Shown: one piece after another, positions 11,344 through 24,166 of the stretch
Layout: every line of letters begins with the position of its first letter
Position numbering within the stretch: the stretch's first letter is position 1
Source: Pratylenchus scribneri
Lineage: Eukaryota; Nematoda; Chromadorea; Rhabditida; Pratylenchidae
Length of the DNA: 64,000 nt
Assembly: GCA_030063045.1 (NCBI GenBank)
Contig: JAQSEB010000047.1
Span: 310,001-374,000 of the forward strand
Direction of reading: 5' to 3'
The notes under the pieces: generated by a model
What the model saw: the letters and a program-made list of their open reading frames with translations, nothing else
Databases searched by the model: none
What the model was told of the DNA's origin: nothing
Translations under genes and position numbers: made by a program

Positions 11344-14300
11344 TTAAGCATAAAGAATTCTGCTATCATCCAATCCCGCCCGATTCCGCCCTTCTCCCGC
11401 ATCTTCATCCGCTTCAATCGTGCTGGGAATATCGCCCAAAGCCAAACTTGCGGCCCCAGTCCCAGTGCTGGCCACCGGAGAAGATTGTTCCTCCACCGTA
11501 GGCAATCTCATGAATTGATGCGAATTCGGATGATGTTGCTGCTGGCAAAGGATATTGGATATTTTCCATTATTAATATTCAATTTGTTACCATCTCATTT
11601 TGCTGTTGTTGTTCGAATTGATGGTCGAAAATGGGCAAATTGAGGAAGCTGAATTATTTTTGGTACAGTATATATCCTCATTTCTTCCATGTTTTTCCTC
11701 CATCAATTTCTCACCTGCCTTCGTCCTCCTCCTCCCCCAACATTCCCATTCTGCCAGCACCGGCACCACCCATCGAGAATAGCATTCCCGAGGGTCGATG
11801 CCGATCGAGTAAGGCGGTTTGCTTCGATTTTTGTGCCCGAAATGGATTATGCCTTGGCCGAGACATTGTCCCACCATCTTCGTTCCCATCCATTGTGCCC
11901 CTCCATTCCCCTCCTTCTCCTCCAACTCGCCGCCTTTGGCTACTCCTTGTTCGTCCAATTCCAATCATTCCATCACCTTTTGACCGGTGGCGGCCACTTC
12001 CTTAATAATATTTTGACATTCCTCATTCGGCCTACAGTATACCTTTATGCCCTCGACGATTCTGCAATTGCCTTTTGCGCCTTTTCTCCTCCTTCTTTTT
12101 GTGGCTTTCCGAAAATAATTTCGACTTGAACAAAAAGCAGAAGAATGAAAGGATGAAGAAGAAAATTAGGCCCGAAACTGGTTTGGGATGGGGAATGGAT
12201 GGAATTGAAGAAATAAAAAGGGAAACCAATGTAGGCGATGATAATGGTCCGCTTGTCCGTTTGCGATTCAATCCGGGAACCTAACAATAAATGAGAATAT
12301 AGACATCTTTAGGCCATAAAGAATCCCCTCAGGAGGCATAAATGTTTTCAATTTGCACCATTTTAAATAATATATAAACTGCTATTGGATTATTTTGTCA
12401 AATATCATCCATTTTTAATTGTAAAAATAAATTGTTAAAAAGAAAAATGCATGGCAAACTCTGCCCAATATCACACAAAAATATGCCCAATAAGTGGTCC
12501 AAATGTTTGATGCAAAATGGATGGATTAAGATTCTTCAGAGTATTTTAATGGCCAAATGAATGTGTTATATTGAAATATTATGAGAATCACATCAAATTT
12601 ATTATTGCAAATCAAAAAATAAAAATTGCATTCGAAATGTTTAAAAAATATTGCAAAAATTGTGCCTCCTTCCGACCAAAGAGTGCAGTAGGCAAAACAA
12701 AGTGAGATGTCCAAAAATGATGTTGTAAACTTCTTTTGGATTCTTGTGCCAAATTGCAGAATTGCGTCGATGTCGGCCATCAGCATTGCCGGAAAATGGA
12801 GGGAAAGAGGAATATGAGGGAATAATGTTAATTGGGGAAAATTAGATTAAAAGGAGGGAATTACGGCAAATGAAAATCAAGAATTTTAGTAAAAATCCAC
12901 GGCTATTTGATTGGGCTAATTGGATAACTGGGAATGGGGACCAAACTAAACGTACAATGTGCCTCATCGCTGTCATCATTTTCGCCACAATTTTCCTCTC
13001 CATTGCAGCGCAACTAAATTATTTTGGGATATTCTCAAAAATATGCAAAATGAGGGCATTTATTGGATTCAGTCCAAAACAATTTCCCACCTTTGAATCA
13101 ATGCAAAGCCGGGTATATGAGCAAAGGTAGAATTGTTCACCAGAACATTCACTGTCACCTAAAATTCGGATCATTTTGTGGGCAACAATTTCCACCTTGA
13201 ACCAACTTTGCACTCGCCGAACTTCGGTCCAAGAAAAATTGAAACTGAAAAGTAAATAGGTAAAATGTTTAGATTGCTGGGAACTTTTTATTTAGTGCCA
13301 TTTTTATTGTGCTTATCAATGCCAGCAATGCCTAAAAGGACTTCCTCTATTTGTCCTACTGTACCCCCACTTTTGCCTAATCACCCCATCACCTATCAAT
13401 TAATCAAATTTTGCCCCAATCTCTGCCCTTTTTAAACCAGCCCTTTCCCCTCCTATTGTCTTTTTGCCCTTCATTTTATTATTCCCATTTTCCCGCACAA
13501 TTGATAAATAATAATATAAATTAGAATTAATAGTGGTTATTCCCAAAAAAGAGTTTTAAATCCAACATAAAGGAATATGAAAACAAATATAATGAATGAC
13601 CCCTGAAGTCCGTTGACTTTGTCCGGCGAAGTCAGGAAACTGAAAGCAAAGAATTCGAAGAAATAGGTGCCAAAATAGATATGAATCAACCTAAGCCGAA
13701 TTGAATTGGAAGGCGAAACAATCTTCAAAGGAAAATATGTAAAATTGGAATGATTGGAATCTTACGGGTGGAATCATTTGCATATTTTCACCGCACAATT
13801 GAAGATCACTGTAAGGGGGAATATGCACTTTTGGCACTTTAAGATGGGGGATTACCCGCTCCGATTGTGCAAGTCCAAATGGACACGAAGGACAGCACTA
13901 ATTTGTTATAATTTAGGGAATGAATTATGAATTAATGTTCTTGCCTCATACAATCCACTTTCTCCTCCGTCATTTGGCCCTCAACATTGAATGCATTCGG
14001 CTTCAACAGCACTTGATGGCCAGCTCGAACCTAACCAATTTTAAATTAAAATAGTTTTGAACCAAAAATGGTTCAAATGGATTTAATACCCGAATCTCCC
14101 AATCGCATTGTTTGTTTTTCTCGTATTTAATTGGGTAGCCGGGTGATTCTAAATGAACATTAATTAAAGGTTGAAATGTTTCGTGTGGTTCAACCAAAAT
14201 GGCCGGTGCTATATTGGTCATTGGCCTCAATCAATTCCCCACAATGTCGGCGTTCTTTTCGTGCCGCCGTTGGCACTTCCTCCTCGAAGGCGTCCCGAAT

Positions 14301-17300
14301 TTCATAGTGGGCATCGAAACCGTTGGCCGTGCCAAATCCATCGGAATGGAAAATAACGCGCATTTCGTGGGCACCGTAAGCGGAAATGGTCGGCCCAGGG
14401 AAAACATGCCAACAATGTTTGGCTTTTTGGGGGAAAATGGAGGAATTAATTTTGTGATTGTGAGGGAAAATATCGACAAAAAATGGCATAAATTAATACA
14501 AATGTTAATTGGAAATAAACATTAGAAAGGGTTTGAATATTCTAGTTGTTTGACTTATGAGATATTTTGATTTTCCTGGAGGTAAAATTCAAAAGGATTA
14601 GTTGATTTTAGGGAAGAAGAAACATGAGAAGGAAGGGTCAATGTTCACCTTGAAGCCGTTGAGTTTCGCTGCCATCCGATTCGTGAAAAACATCGAAAAT
14701 TTGAAGCCAATCATTGCAACTGGAATAAGTGGTTCAAAAAACTGTATTCCATTCTTATTATCCATGAAATAATCCAGAAAAATGGTAAAATTGATTGTTC
14801 CTAACAATTCAATTCAGAACATTTTAAATTCCTTAATTCCTTTTTCATTAAGTTTAGCATTTAATGAAAGAAGCAAATTAATCTATGATGGAATATTTTA
14901 TTGGTGAACCCAAACCCCATCCCTAAATCCCATTTAAATAATAATAAACCCACTCTTCTTTGGAATTATCCTCGAAAAGGGCAAATTGCTGGAAAATGGG
15001 AAAATGTATAATAGGGGAATTTTGGCATTATTTTGCCTTGAAATGGAGCAATATTTGTTTGCCAGGTTGGCCCACAATTTGATAGGTACATTCCGTGTCC
15101 AATGGGTAATTTGCCGGATAACGAGGACTATTGAACGAGCCACTGGCATCCCGGAATCGGAAGGCACAACGATTGGAACCGCCGATGGACTCACCGGCAA
15201 TGCCAAAATCTTTCATGGGAATGGGGGAGGATTATTCGAATTTATATTTGTATTAGAAGTAGTATTCATGAAATTTATTATATTTAATTTAATTGTTGAG
15301 CATTTAACCATGAACACTTATGATCAAAATATAAATTTATTACATTAATTTTTGGGCACCATTACATTAATCAAAAAATTCAAAAATATAATCCATCAAT
15401 TTGAATATCAATTAAAATGCTCTTGAGGGATAAAAGAAAAGGTGAGAATTGGTTTGTTTTTATTGAGGAAAGGAGTACGGTATACTTAGAAACCAAAAAT
15501 AGAATTGTTTAGCTGATGGAAGAATGCTTGGAGAAAATCATAATGTTAGAAGGGAACAAATTTGCACGCGAAAATTGATGCCATTGCCATAGCAATCCAT
15601 CAATTGTACTCACCGGTTTTGAATTCGACACGTGCTCTGAAAAAAAGGGATATAATAAAATTAATGGCCAATCAAAAATTGACCTGAATCCATTGGGCGA
15701 TGTCGTCGCCAATTGTTGTTGATGATCAATGGCCTCCATCGAGCTGAAAATGAGCACAATTCGGGGTCCTTGGCTCACATAAGGGCCAAGTTTGGGCGAT
15801 CCTGGGGGCAGCCGATGGCAAAGAATTGCATCGTAGACACTCTCCTCACTGTTGCCCATCACCGCTTTGATCTAATTACAAAATTGAAGATTTAAATGAC
15901 TATTAAATGTTGAGTTTTGGAGGGAGATGGATTCAGAATAGAATCCATTATCCAATCATAATTAAATGAATCCCTCAAAAAACAATATACTAAACTGTTT
16001 TGGCTGTGGTGGCGATGCCAATAAAAGAGCCACTGCTGCATTCCTCCATTCCAGTTGGGGCGGAAGCCAACAAAGAGGACGGTGAAATGGATGCTGATTG
16101 GTTGGATGGTCGGGCACTATTGTAAATATTTATTTAATTGTCATAATTTCAAATTCATCAAATAAAACTTGTTGGCCATCCTCAATTGATGATCACCGCC
16201 GGAATTGCCCGCCGAGGGCATTGCGAAAGTTTCAAAACGGAGTAGCACTTTTTCCAAATTCTGGTCACTTTGAAGCCCATCAAGAACATAGGTACAAGTC
16301 GTGTTCGGTGGGAACATTGCCGGATACTGTACAAGAAAAGAGGGAGGAAACGAATGGTTAAATCAAAATGAAAGAATGAACATTTGGTGAATGGATGTAA
16401 TGGATGGATTCGCGATTGGATCGAACACGGATATCGCATTCGGAGCCACGCAAATGTGAAATGCTCCGTTGATTGGCGATTAATCGGCTAACATCCACAA
16501 AACGATTTGAGAATTCATATTCAATTACAAAACTATAAAAATAAAAATGAGAAAAATGTGAATGGTTTTTAACCCTCTTAAGTCGTTTTTTGGCGGTTCA
16601 GTCGTGTTGAATTCCAATAATAATTGATTGCCGAATGAAAATAGTTCCAGCCGTTGTTGAAGACCACAAAGTTTACGGAGGATTGGCTCCGATGTGGAGC
16701 CACCATCATAAATGGTCACCGAATCATATGGGCAACTATTTATGAGGGAAAATGCATTAAAATTGGATAATAAATTAATAAAACTGTTCGCCGCCAAAAT
16801 AAACATCAAAATCGCGGAAAAAGAGACGAATCCGTTCCCCGCTCGAGCCTCGAAGCAAATAAATACAATGAAAATTCTATAAAATAAAAATGATTATGAA
16901 AAGGAATTTTGGCCTAAATTTTGTGCAATTATTCAATTAAAATTGTCATTTAATTTCATTTGCTTACATTTGGATATGCCCCAGGGTATGTTGGCGATAG
17001 AATGGTGCCTCTGGCCCGGTTTTTTGACGATTCAATCAGAAATGCGCAACGACGACGAGAATCGGCTGCCGGATGGCCACCTCCCAACAATGGGGCCCCA
17101 GGCAAATATGGGGCCTCGGGCACAAATTGGAAACGGCCGGCCAAAACAAATGGCTCAGTGCGGCGACGACCAACCAGGGAATGAAGGACCAAAACGATTA
17201 CATTGTGCAAACTTAAATAATTGCTGAATAAATATGAGAGGGACGAAACAAAGAATGCCAATTTATTATTCATTTGATTAATTCAATGAGGTTGCTGCGA

Positions 17301-19943
17301 ACCTGATTCGAACATTTGGAGCCACAGTTCCACAATATCGGGCACCCAAATTGGCGGAAAGCAAATCTTCGGTCGGTGACATCAATTCCGAATAGACGTC
17401 CACATATTCTGATTCGCAACTGAATTTGGTAGTGAGATCACGGACATGTTTTATATTGCCCATAGCCCAATCAAAATTATATCCAATTATTCCCAATTAC
17501 TGATTTGCGGTGCCGGCCAATTGGAAGGTGCCAAATTCCAGCCTCACTCGCTCGTTCGGCCTTGCGACAAACGTGTATATACACTGGAATAAATTGGATT
17601 GAAATTGATAATGTTGGATGGAAGGAAATGGAATGGTGCGCGAGTGCCACCAAAATTGGCAAAATAGACAATAAAATTTAAGGAAAATTTGGGGAAAAAT
17701 TTTGCCACAAATTGGATTGTGTTAATTTCCCTCAAACTTGAATATTCTCAGGCAATGATTGGTAGCGGACTAGCCAACCGCCTCCTTGGCCATTTTCGGC
17801 ACTCCTTTCCCCTTCTTCCATTGTTGCCTCTTCATCATTTCGGCTGGAACTGGCCAAAGTCACAAATGGAGGAAATGTGCTCCTCTCCTCCAATCCTCCA
17901 TCCTCCATTCCATCAGTGCCGGCCGAAAAGTCGGCTGAAGTGTCGGCACTGGCCTGACGTGGAAAAATTGGCAATGAGAAATGGCCTCGCCGGAGGGAAC
18001 CATCGAAAACATGGTCACAGTCGGTGAATGCTGGATTTTTGTGAAGGGGAAATTTGGGGCGGAAGTTGTAATAGTTTTATGGTCCCAGTCAATTTTATAT
18101 TAAATTTGAATATATTTCTAATATATTTTGGCCCCACTCGCGCATTTTTCTCTCTTCCCTCCCTTTCCCCTTTTTCTTATTACTCTTCGTATTGGATGAC
18201 TCCGCGCACCCAAAAGATGAGAATGAAAATGAGGATGAAGCCAATGATGAAGTTGAAAAGAAGGGCAAATCTGTGCTAATTAGAATAAATGAATTGAATA
18301 AAAGTTAAATATAGGGTTAAAATAAAATGTAACAAAACATGATTTCGCAGTCGAATGAACGACAAAATGCGCAATCTTCGCCCTGAGGCTGTTGCCGTTG
18401 TTCCTCCACATCGGCAATTCTTTCCTCCATTGGAATTGGTCCATTCCGTCCCAAAATTTCCCCTTCCTCCTCTTGCCCGCTGTTTTCTTCCACCGGAGCC
18501 AAAAGCAGTTTTGTATTCGATTGCGCCGGACTTTCCAGGGAACATTTCAATGAGGTCATCGCCGTTGATGGGCCTCTCGATGAATTTGAGGAGGAGGCCG
18601 TTTGCCGGGTGGCCATATTTTGTGTTGGTGGTTGCGCATTTCTGCCGCCACCTTGGATTGCATTCACTGCGCTGATCATTTGGCGAGCATCGATCATTGG
18701 TGATTGGGACGGTGGGCCCAAACTCTCCATTGCCGATGCCCAACCATGCGAAAGGCCAGCAGTGACGTTTGAGGGCAATGGCCTTGGCTGATGGGGAACA
18801 ACACGAACATGGATTTGTTGGGTTTGTGGGACATTTTGATGGGAGGAAGATTGTTGCTGGCAATTGTTTTGATGAGGCATTGCTACAGCCATCGTCAATT
18901 GTTGGCCATTCCCTGCGATTGGTTGTGGTGGTTGACATTTTGGCACTGATGAAGTCGGAGAGGAATCAATGAATTCCGGCACGGAGGAGGCTTTCATCCT
19001 TTTATGCTTCTGGGCATGGATGACACTTTTAGCATGGATTCAATTATAAAACAATAATATATGATGATTATCTCTGATAGGTCGAGAATTGGCACTTTGG
19101 AATGAATTTTGAAGGCACAAAAGTGAGAAGAAAATATATGGCGAAATTGGGCCAAAAAAGGTGGAGATTCTCTTGTGGATATGCTAATAAGAATTGAATT
19201 TGATATGAATGAACAAAATTTAGCAAATCAATGGAATAATTAATTTTATGTCTTCCTATTTTTAAGCCTATTTTGTTTTTAAATTGGCGCGTGGTCGTTG
19301 CACATAAGAAAATTATTGAAGGAAGGTTTATTGGCCAATGAGGCAATTTGGCCAAAGTTCTACACGAATTAATTCACCGGTTTTCCTGCTTTTCAGGAGC
19401 GGATGGATGGCCGTCGTCGTTCTGGCTTCCTTATTTCGCTTCTCATAATTTCCCTCACTCTGATTTAGCTGGGGCCAAATCGGCGAATGCCTGCGCAAAC
19501 AAATCGACGACCACCCCCGCCCTTGGCCATCATTTTCCCGTCGCCAAATATTTATTTCTTCGACCAGCCGAGAGCCTCCCAAACCAAAATAATCCATCAT
19601 AAAACGATAAATTTAGTAGGGAAAGGAGGAAAGAAAGAAAGTGAGTATTGGGGCCAAAATGTTGACGAAATTAAATTAAAGGCATTTTTTGAATGATCGC
19701 TGGATTCTATATTTTGAGGAACATTCATTTAATTCCCTCTTTTGACCTACGCAAATTTGCCGTCTCCTCGTCATCGGCTCCATCATTATCGGAAGCCTGC
19801 CCCGGGGCTTGGCCATTCTTTTCGGCCCTCAACAAATTTGCCAAAATGAACAAGAAGAGAAATAAATTTAATGGGATTATGAACGATGAATGGTTGGATG
19901 AAGGTGGAATGTTGTTGTTGCCGTTGGCATTAATCAGAATCAT
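11344..19943 (-). CDS. lev-10: LEV-10-like transmembrane protein with five CUB domains and one LDLa domain
   Basis: About 20 minus-strand exons join in phase. The first (ATG 19943-19941) has a signal peptide (FIIPLNLFLFLFILANLLRA) and a phase-1 donor matching the CUB1 exon at 18027. CUB1: CIYTFVARPNERVRLEFGTF and SEYVDVYSEL, with a long charged insert. CUB2: GTILSPTYPGAYPN and CPYDSVTIYDGG. CUB3: IHYIHSPN joined to YPAMFPPNTTCTYVL. CUB4: SFNSPRYPANYPLDTECTYQ and CNDWLQIFDVF. CUB5: ESPGYPIKYEKNKQCDWEIR. LDLa: CSGEQFYLCSYTRLCIDSK plus LRCNGEENCGENDDSDEAHC. A membrane span (YIVSGLIFFFILSFFCFLFK) and a basic then Gly/Ser-rich tail follow, ending at TAA 11346-11344. This is the LEV-10 architecture. 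LEV-10 clusters levamisole-type acetylcholine receptors at muscle synapses. Two internal donors are GC. Confidence 0.9.
18180..18275 (-). CDS. Candidate EAT-18-like terminal exon (single membrane span)
   Basis: After TTAG or CACAG acceptors the minus strand encodes FNFIIGFILIFILIFWVRGV, four more residues and a TAA at 18182-18180. This gives a near-ideal membrane helix right at a C-terminus. It sits in the first lev-10 intron, 150 bp upstream of the CUB1 exon. From memory, C. elegans lev-10 and eat-18 form one complex locus, and EAT-18 is a very small single-span accessory subunit of pharyngeal nicotinic receptors. Position, size and strand fit that arrangement. The matching first exon is not settled: an in-frame ATG at about 18400 in one upstream frame would give about 47 residues. 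Sequence homology to EAT-18 could not be checked. Confidence 0.5.
   Translation of the reverse strand, partial: HRFALLFNFIIGFILIFILIFWVRGVIQYEE
18317..18997 (-). CDS. Gln/Pro/Ser-rich open frame in the lev-10 first intron
   Basis: A 226-codon frame starts at ATG 18997-18995. It is rich in Q, S and P (for example QQSSSHQNVPQTQQIHVRVV) and ends near EDCAFCRSFDCEIM. Composition suggests a disordered protein segment. It does not join in phase to the membrane exon at 18275-18180 through any obvious splice site, because all GT sites near its end are phase 1 and the downstream exon needs phase 0 or 2. It may be a separate exon of the lev-10/eat-18 locus, a separate gene, or chance. No family recognised. 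Confidence 0.3.
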   Translation of the reverse strand: MKASSVPEFIDSSPTSSVPKCQPPQPIAGNGQQLTMAVAMPHQNNCQQQSSSHQNVPQTQQIHVRVVPHQPRPLPSNVTAGLSHGWASAMESLGPPSQSPMIDARQMISAVNAIQGGGRNAQPPTQNMATRQTASSSNSSRGPSTAMTSLKCSLESPAQSNTKLLLAPVEENSGQEEEGEILGRNGPIPMEERIADVEEQRQQPQGEDCAFCRSFDCEIMFCYILF

Positions 19944-20864
19944 CGTTGATTATTCCATCGACAATTCGGAGTGAATTTTAGACGAAAAATGGTGGAAAAT
20001 GCACCGGAATAAAATTGCTTAGAAGAAGCGTTTAAATTGAATTTATCGCCGCTCTCTTTCAGTTCAACCAACATTACATTGGCTTAATCAAATGCCCTGG
20101 GGAATTAAAAATGTTAGAATAACATGGGTGGTTGCATTTTATCGAAAAAGTGACAAAAATTTTGTTCCAAATTCAGATGAATTAATTAAAGAAGGATGGG
20201 CGATTATTTAGGAAAGCAAATGGACAAAAAGTGATGAATTGCCTTGTGGGCATACTTTTTAACGTGAAGTCTTTGTTAAAATTTTAGAAGGTAAAGTTCC
20301 TGAATCCTGACAATGAGAAAAGTGTCATCCTCATTCCTCACCCGTATTTTTTGATCTCCCATGGCCAAGAAGGTGGCAAAGCTTTAAAGTCGTTGGCCAA
20401 TCAATTGAGAAGAGGGCAAAGTGTCATTGTGGCCAAAGGGCAAAATCCTTTCCTTCCCCTGAGCCGGGAAAGAGGTCAAAACAGCTGTCGCCATCATTTT
20501 CGAGGTCCTCCTCGAAATTCTCTGTAGTAGAGAACAAATTTTATTTTGGTTTCATAATATGCCATTTTAACATTTTCCCCCAAAACTGAGAGGCCAAGAA
20601 TGGAAGAATTTGGGAGAGGAATTAAGGAATGAATGGGAGGATTATGAATGAGCAGCAAGGAGGCGGTTTACATCAATAATCCTCTGTCACTTTTTTGCTT
20701 CATTTAAGTCAAAAATGTCAAAATATTCTCTAATAAGAATTTATTTCAAAAATATTTGGAAATAATTACAAAAATAAACAAATATCACAATTTTTGAGTC
20801 ATGGATATGGGAACAATGTATGGAAATTATCAATTAATTAAAATCATCATTTCTTGTTTCTTCA
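19944..20864. other. Intergenic, 5' of lev-10 and 3' of PGAP2
   Basis: No convincing gene. It should contain the lev-10 promoter, because transcription runs leftwards from about 19950. Composition is similar to the flanks. Confidence 0.45.
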
Positions 20865-22433
20865 TTATGTGCCCCTCTTCTCGCTGTAATCATGCATTGG
20901 CAACAAATCGTAGTTGGCTGAGAAGGCGGCCGTAACCAACGAAAGCACCCGGGAATGAAAATCGTAGAAAAGGGTTGAATGGAAAAGTACATTGAAAATG
21001 ATGAGGCAATATTCGCACAGGGCAAACATGGTGTAAATGCCAGGTTCACAATAGCGATTGTGCCGGTAAAAAAAGTACATGGCCAAAAGCAGGGAAATGA
21101 CCGAACCAGTGCAACAAAGGACTTTGTATTGGAAGGAGAGTTCGCCCTGAAAATTTAAGCATTTTAAATATCAGATTAAATTATTTTTATAAATTAAAAT
21201 TGTTTACAAAAAAAGTATAAATTGTCTAATAATTTTATGTAACACCTAAGGCATAATTTGGTAATCTTAATTTTTATTTTGAAACCGAAAATAAGGAGAA
21301 AAAACAAAAATAAAAAATCACAATCCTCCTTCTGGGAATTGAACCCGAGGTCTCTTGCCATCTAAAGCAAGCGATATACCAATGCGCTAATGGGTCACGT
21401 AGAGACGCTCATTCGAGGTGCTCTATAGTCATAAAAGGACGTAAATGGAAATCAAAAATTTAAATATAACTCTCACACAGATGAGTTTTGAAAATTTTGT
21501 AAGAAAAAATAGTAGGACTAAAAAATTTCAAAAAATCCAATACAAAAAAATTGAAGGTACAAAAAACAAAACCGAGATTTACCCAACTTTTTATTAATAC
21601 AATAAATTACCAATTTGCTTGAGCGCCGTCTGCCAGAAAGGTCGAAAAGCCAAATTGTGGTGAACATGTAGAAAGTGCCACAAAATGCAAAAATGGTGAA
21701 GAAAAGGACATGAAGAACTTGAAAAATTAATCAAATTAAATAAATGAATTAAATATTTACAATGATCCTCGGAGGAGGAAATGCAGGCGATGAGCAGCAG
21801 AGAAATGACCTCAACGACATTGAGCATACAGGCAAATTGGCAAACCCATCGGAACCAGGGCCGAAATGGCGAGGGCCAAAGGCTTGAAGTGATCAGAAAA
21901 TTTCTGAATTTAATTTAATGAATAACATTTTTGTTGTATTTTAGCTTTAATTTATTAAATTTTTTGGTTGTTTTATGAAATGTAATTTTAGTCTTCTTTC
22001 CAAAAATATAGGTTTTTTAATAAAAAAAAATTTGTAAAATTGATTCACTTGAATGCCAAGGCGATTGCCAGCCGCGGTGTGCCGTGGATGCCGATCAAAA
22101 AACGCCAAATGTATTTTTCCGGCGTATATGACGCAACGGCGGCCGAAAGAGAGGGCAGCCAATTGGCCACTTCGCAATGTGTCCATGTGGCCTTTAAATA
22201 AAGCAAATGACTAATAATAAGTGGAAAATATTTAATAATTCCAAAAATTTGTTAAAAATAAGCTTTTTTCCAAGATTTAATATCAAATTATTGTAATTAA
22301 AAACCTCTTGATAATGTAGAAGAACGCTGAACACCAGGCAAATGGAAAATGCCGCAATTGGGCAGCCGGCAACAATCAGAACAACGACTTTGAACGGAAT
22401 GGAGAGGATTTCTTCCTCACCAAAGATATGCAT
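20865..22433 (-). CDS. PGAP2: PGAP2-family GPI-anchor remodelling protein
   Basis: Starts at ATG 22433-22431 (MHIFGEEEILSIPFKVVVLI) and ends at 20865, in five exons. The diagnostic segment is ATWTHCEVANWLPSLSAAVA followed by YTPEKYIWRFLIGIHGTPRL, the core motif of PGAP2/Frag1 proteins. Several hydrophobic spans follow (VEVISLLLIACIS, FLHVLFFTIFAFCGTFYMF, CTGSVISLLLAMYFFYRHN, ALCEYCLIIFNVLFHSTLFY). The last cytoplasmic residues are MHDYSEKRGT. PGAP2 acts in the Golgi on fatty-acid remodelling of GPI anchors. Length of about 250 residues is typical. One intron (about 21150-21605) carries a tRNA-like relic. Confidence 0.92.
21321..21398 (-). pseudogene. tRNA-like relic in a PGAP2 intron
   Basis: On the minus strand the sequence has an A-box region TTAGCGCATTGGTATATCGC, a fair anticodon stem (CTTGC paired with GCAAG around an eight-base loop) and a B box GGGTTCAATTCC. 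The acceptor ends (GACCCAT and AGGAGGA) do not pair. The element is transcribed-sense within the host intron. Confidence 0.65.
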
Positions 22434-22589
22434 CAAATTGGATGCATTCAAACTGCCAATTAATAATTATTAAAATAATTGAATAAAATCAAAAATAAGT
22501 GGCGAATGTTTACGGAATTAATTTAAAATATAAACAAAAAAATCAATTTATTCAAAATTAGCAATAAAAAATGTTATGACAAAATTCAT

Positions 22590-23550
22590 TTATTTGTATT
22601 TGCACTTCCAAATCACGTCATATTGCGTCAACCATGCTTTGCAATTCTAAAAAATGAGAAATAATATTTTGAATGAAGCCAAACGATTAAATAACCTGCA
22701 TATTATATTTGATCACAGTGTCCCAGTCAAATTTGTTTCGGTTCAATTCCGTCATTTTTGCTTCCATTTCACGTTTTTTATCGAGAATTTGTTGGCTGGT
22801 GAATTCAACGGGGAAAGGAAAACGCTGATGGAAATACATCAAATATGAGCGAGCCTTAAATTTTTTTTTTTAAAAATTTCCTATAATAAATTTGATAAAT
22901 CATGCCTCGGCTTCCGTAATATAACCGCCAACTTCCAAAATAATTCGGCCAGCACGAACCGGTGTTTCATAATGATGGATGGATCCGCGCCCGCCACCAT
23001 GTTTCGTCCCAGGTGATTTTCTGGTGCGTGGAAGCCATGGCGGATCCACTCTCCAAATGGCAAATTGCCTGCTTTTGAGTTTTGAATTGATATTTTCCTA
23101 AATATCGAATATTTGTGAAATAAAATTTGCAAATTATTTACTTGTAAATAAGCAAAATCAGAGGATGAGATATTGCCTCCGGAAGCAGCAACAAGCCCAA
23201 ATTGCTTGTGAATCAGCTAATAAATGTTGATGTGTTTAAACAAATTTCAAATCAAAATTATACTTCTGTATGGATTGGTTCATAACCCCTCGCATCGATC
23301 ATCCGCTTATTCGTTTTGAATTTATCTTCGCCCAAATTGACATCATAAATTGGCTCGGCTGGCATTGTTGGGAGTTTATATTGGCCATTTGGAGGAAAAA
23401 CAACATCTCAAAAGAGAGAAATTAATTCATTTTTCAAGGAAATTCCTTACGTTCAAAAGTTGTTGGATAATTATAACTGCTCCGCTTTAATGATGGAAAA
23501 ACATTGCTTAATCCTTTAAATTGAGCATTTAAAACATATTTAAAAGCCAT
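22590..23550 (-). CDS. mrpl-16: Mitochondrial ribosomal protein L16 (uL16m)
   Basis: Starts at ATG 23550-23548 and ends at TAA 22592-22590, in six exons. The N-terminus is a mitochondrial leader ([18 protein letters not shown]). Core motifs are [39 protein letters not shown], the L16 signature [20 protein letters not shown] and [15 protein letters not shown]. One donor is GC (GAG then GC at 22905-22904). The last exon adds [17 protein letters not shown]. uL16m sits in the large mitoribosomal subunit near the peptidyl transferase centre. Its first exon lies inside the outer end of a large palindrome shared with cox-15. Confidence 0.93.
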
Positions 23551-23888
23551 TGCTCTGGAATGATCAGAATATTAACTCAAAAACTCTTGAAAAATGATCA
23601 AAAAAATTCAAAGGTAATATAAATTTGTTTTCAATTCAATTCAACATATAAACTACACACAACAATTTTATCATAATATTTTATTCAGACAAAATACATA
23701 TTGGATATGGAAAATACAACAAAACAAGATATGGGAACACAATTATGGATGGGTTACAATATTAGACAAATGGAAGGGAAAATGGGCTGAATAGAGGAAG
23801 GGTAGTAGTTGACATCTTCATTCTTCTTTGTGTTGCATTCCTGGCGATGTCCATTCACGGCTGTTGACTGCTTCCCATTGCATCCTGT

Positions 23889-24061
23889 TCATTCGGCCCC
23901 ACCGACGGCATCCTTGACTTGTTTGATGACCGGTTCCAGATAGCCTGAATTAGAGAAATTATTTGGGAATGTAATTCAAAAAAAAAAAACATACCAAGCT
24001 TGAAGGCCACTGCAATGCCGCCGACAATTGCGATCAGGACGAAGATGATGGCTGGATTCAT
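23889..24061 (-). CDS. 40-residue membrane micropeptide, copy A
   Basis: Two exons: ATG 24061-24059, a GTATGT donor, an AATTCAG acceptor, and TGA 23891-23889. The product begins with a membrane helix (NPAIIFVLIAIVGGIAVAFK) and ends with a short amphipathic tail (YLEPVIKQVKDAVGGAE). No signal cleavage site is obvious, so it is probably a single-span peptide. The predicted protein is identical to copy B at 24425-24599, although the intron differs. I do not recognise a family. A strong TATA box and a conserved splice structure argue that the frame is real. Confidence 0.75.
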
Positions 24062-24166
24062 ATTGCTGTCGTTGTTGAAGATCACTCGGTTGATGTTGGC
24101 CGCTGGTTTGATGATGTTGATTGCTCGTTGGAGTTGGTTGATGGTTTGTTGGGCAGTGGGCACACG

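Noticed and set aside
18276..18938. 220-codon minus-strand frame overlapping the Gln-rich frame
   Set aside because: It is rich in Cys/Arg/Trp with no coherent pattern; the overlapping frame at 18317-18997 has more protein-like composition.
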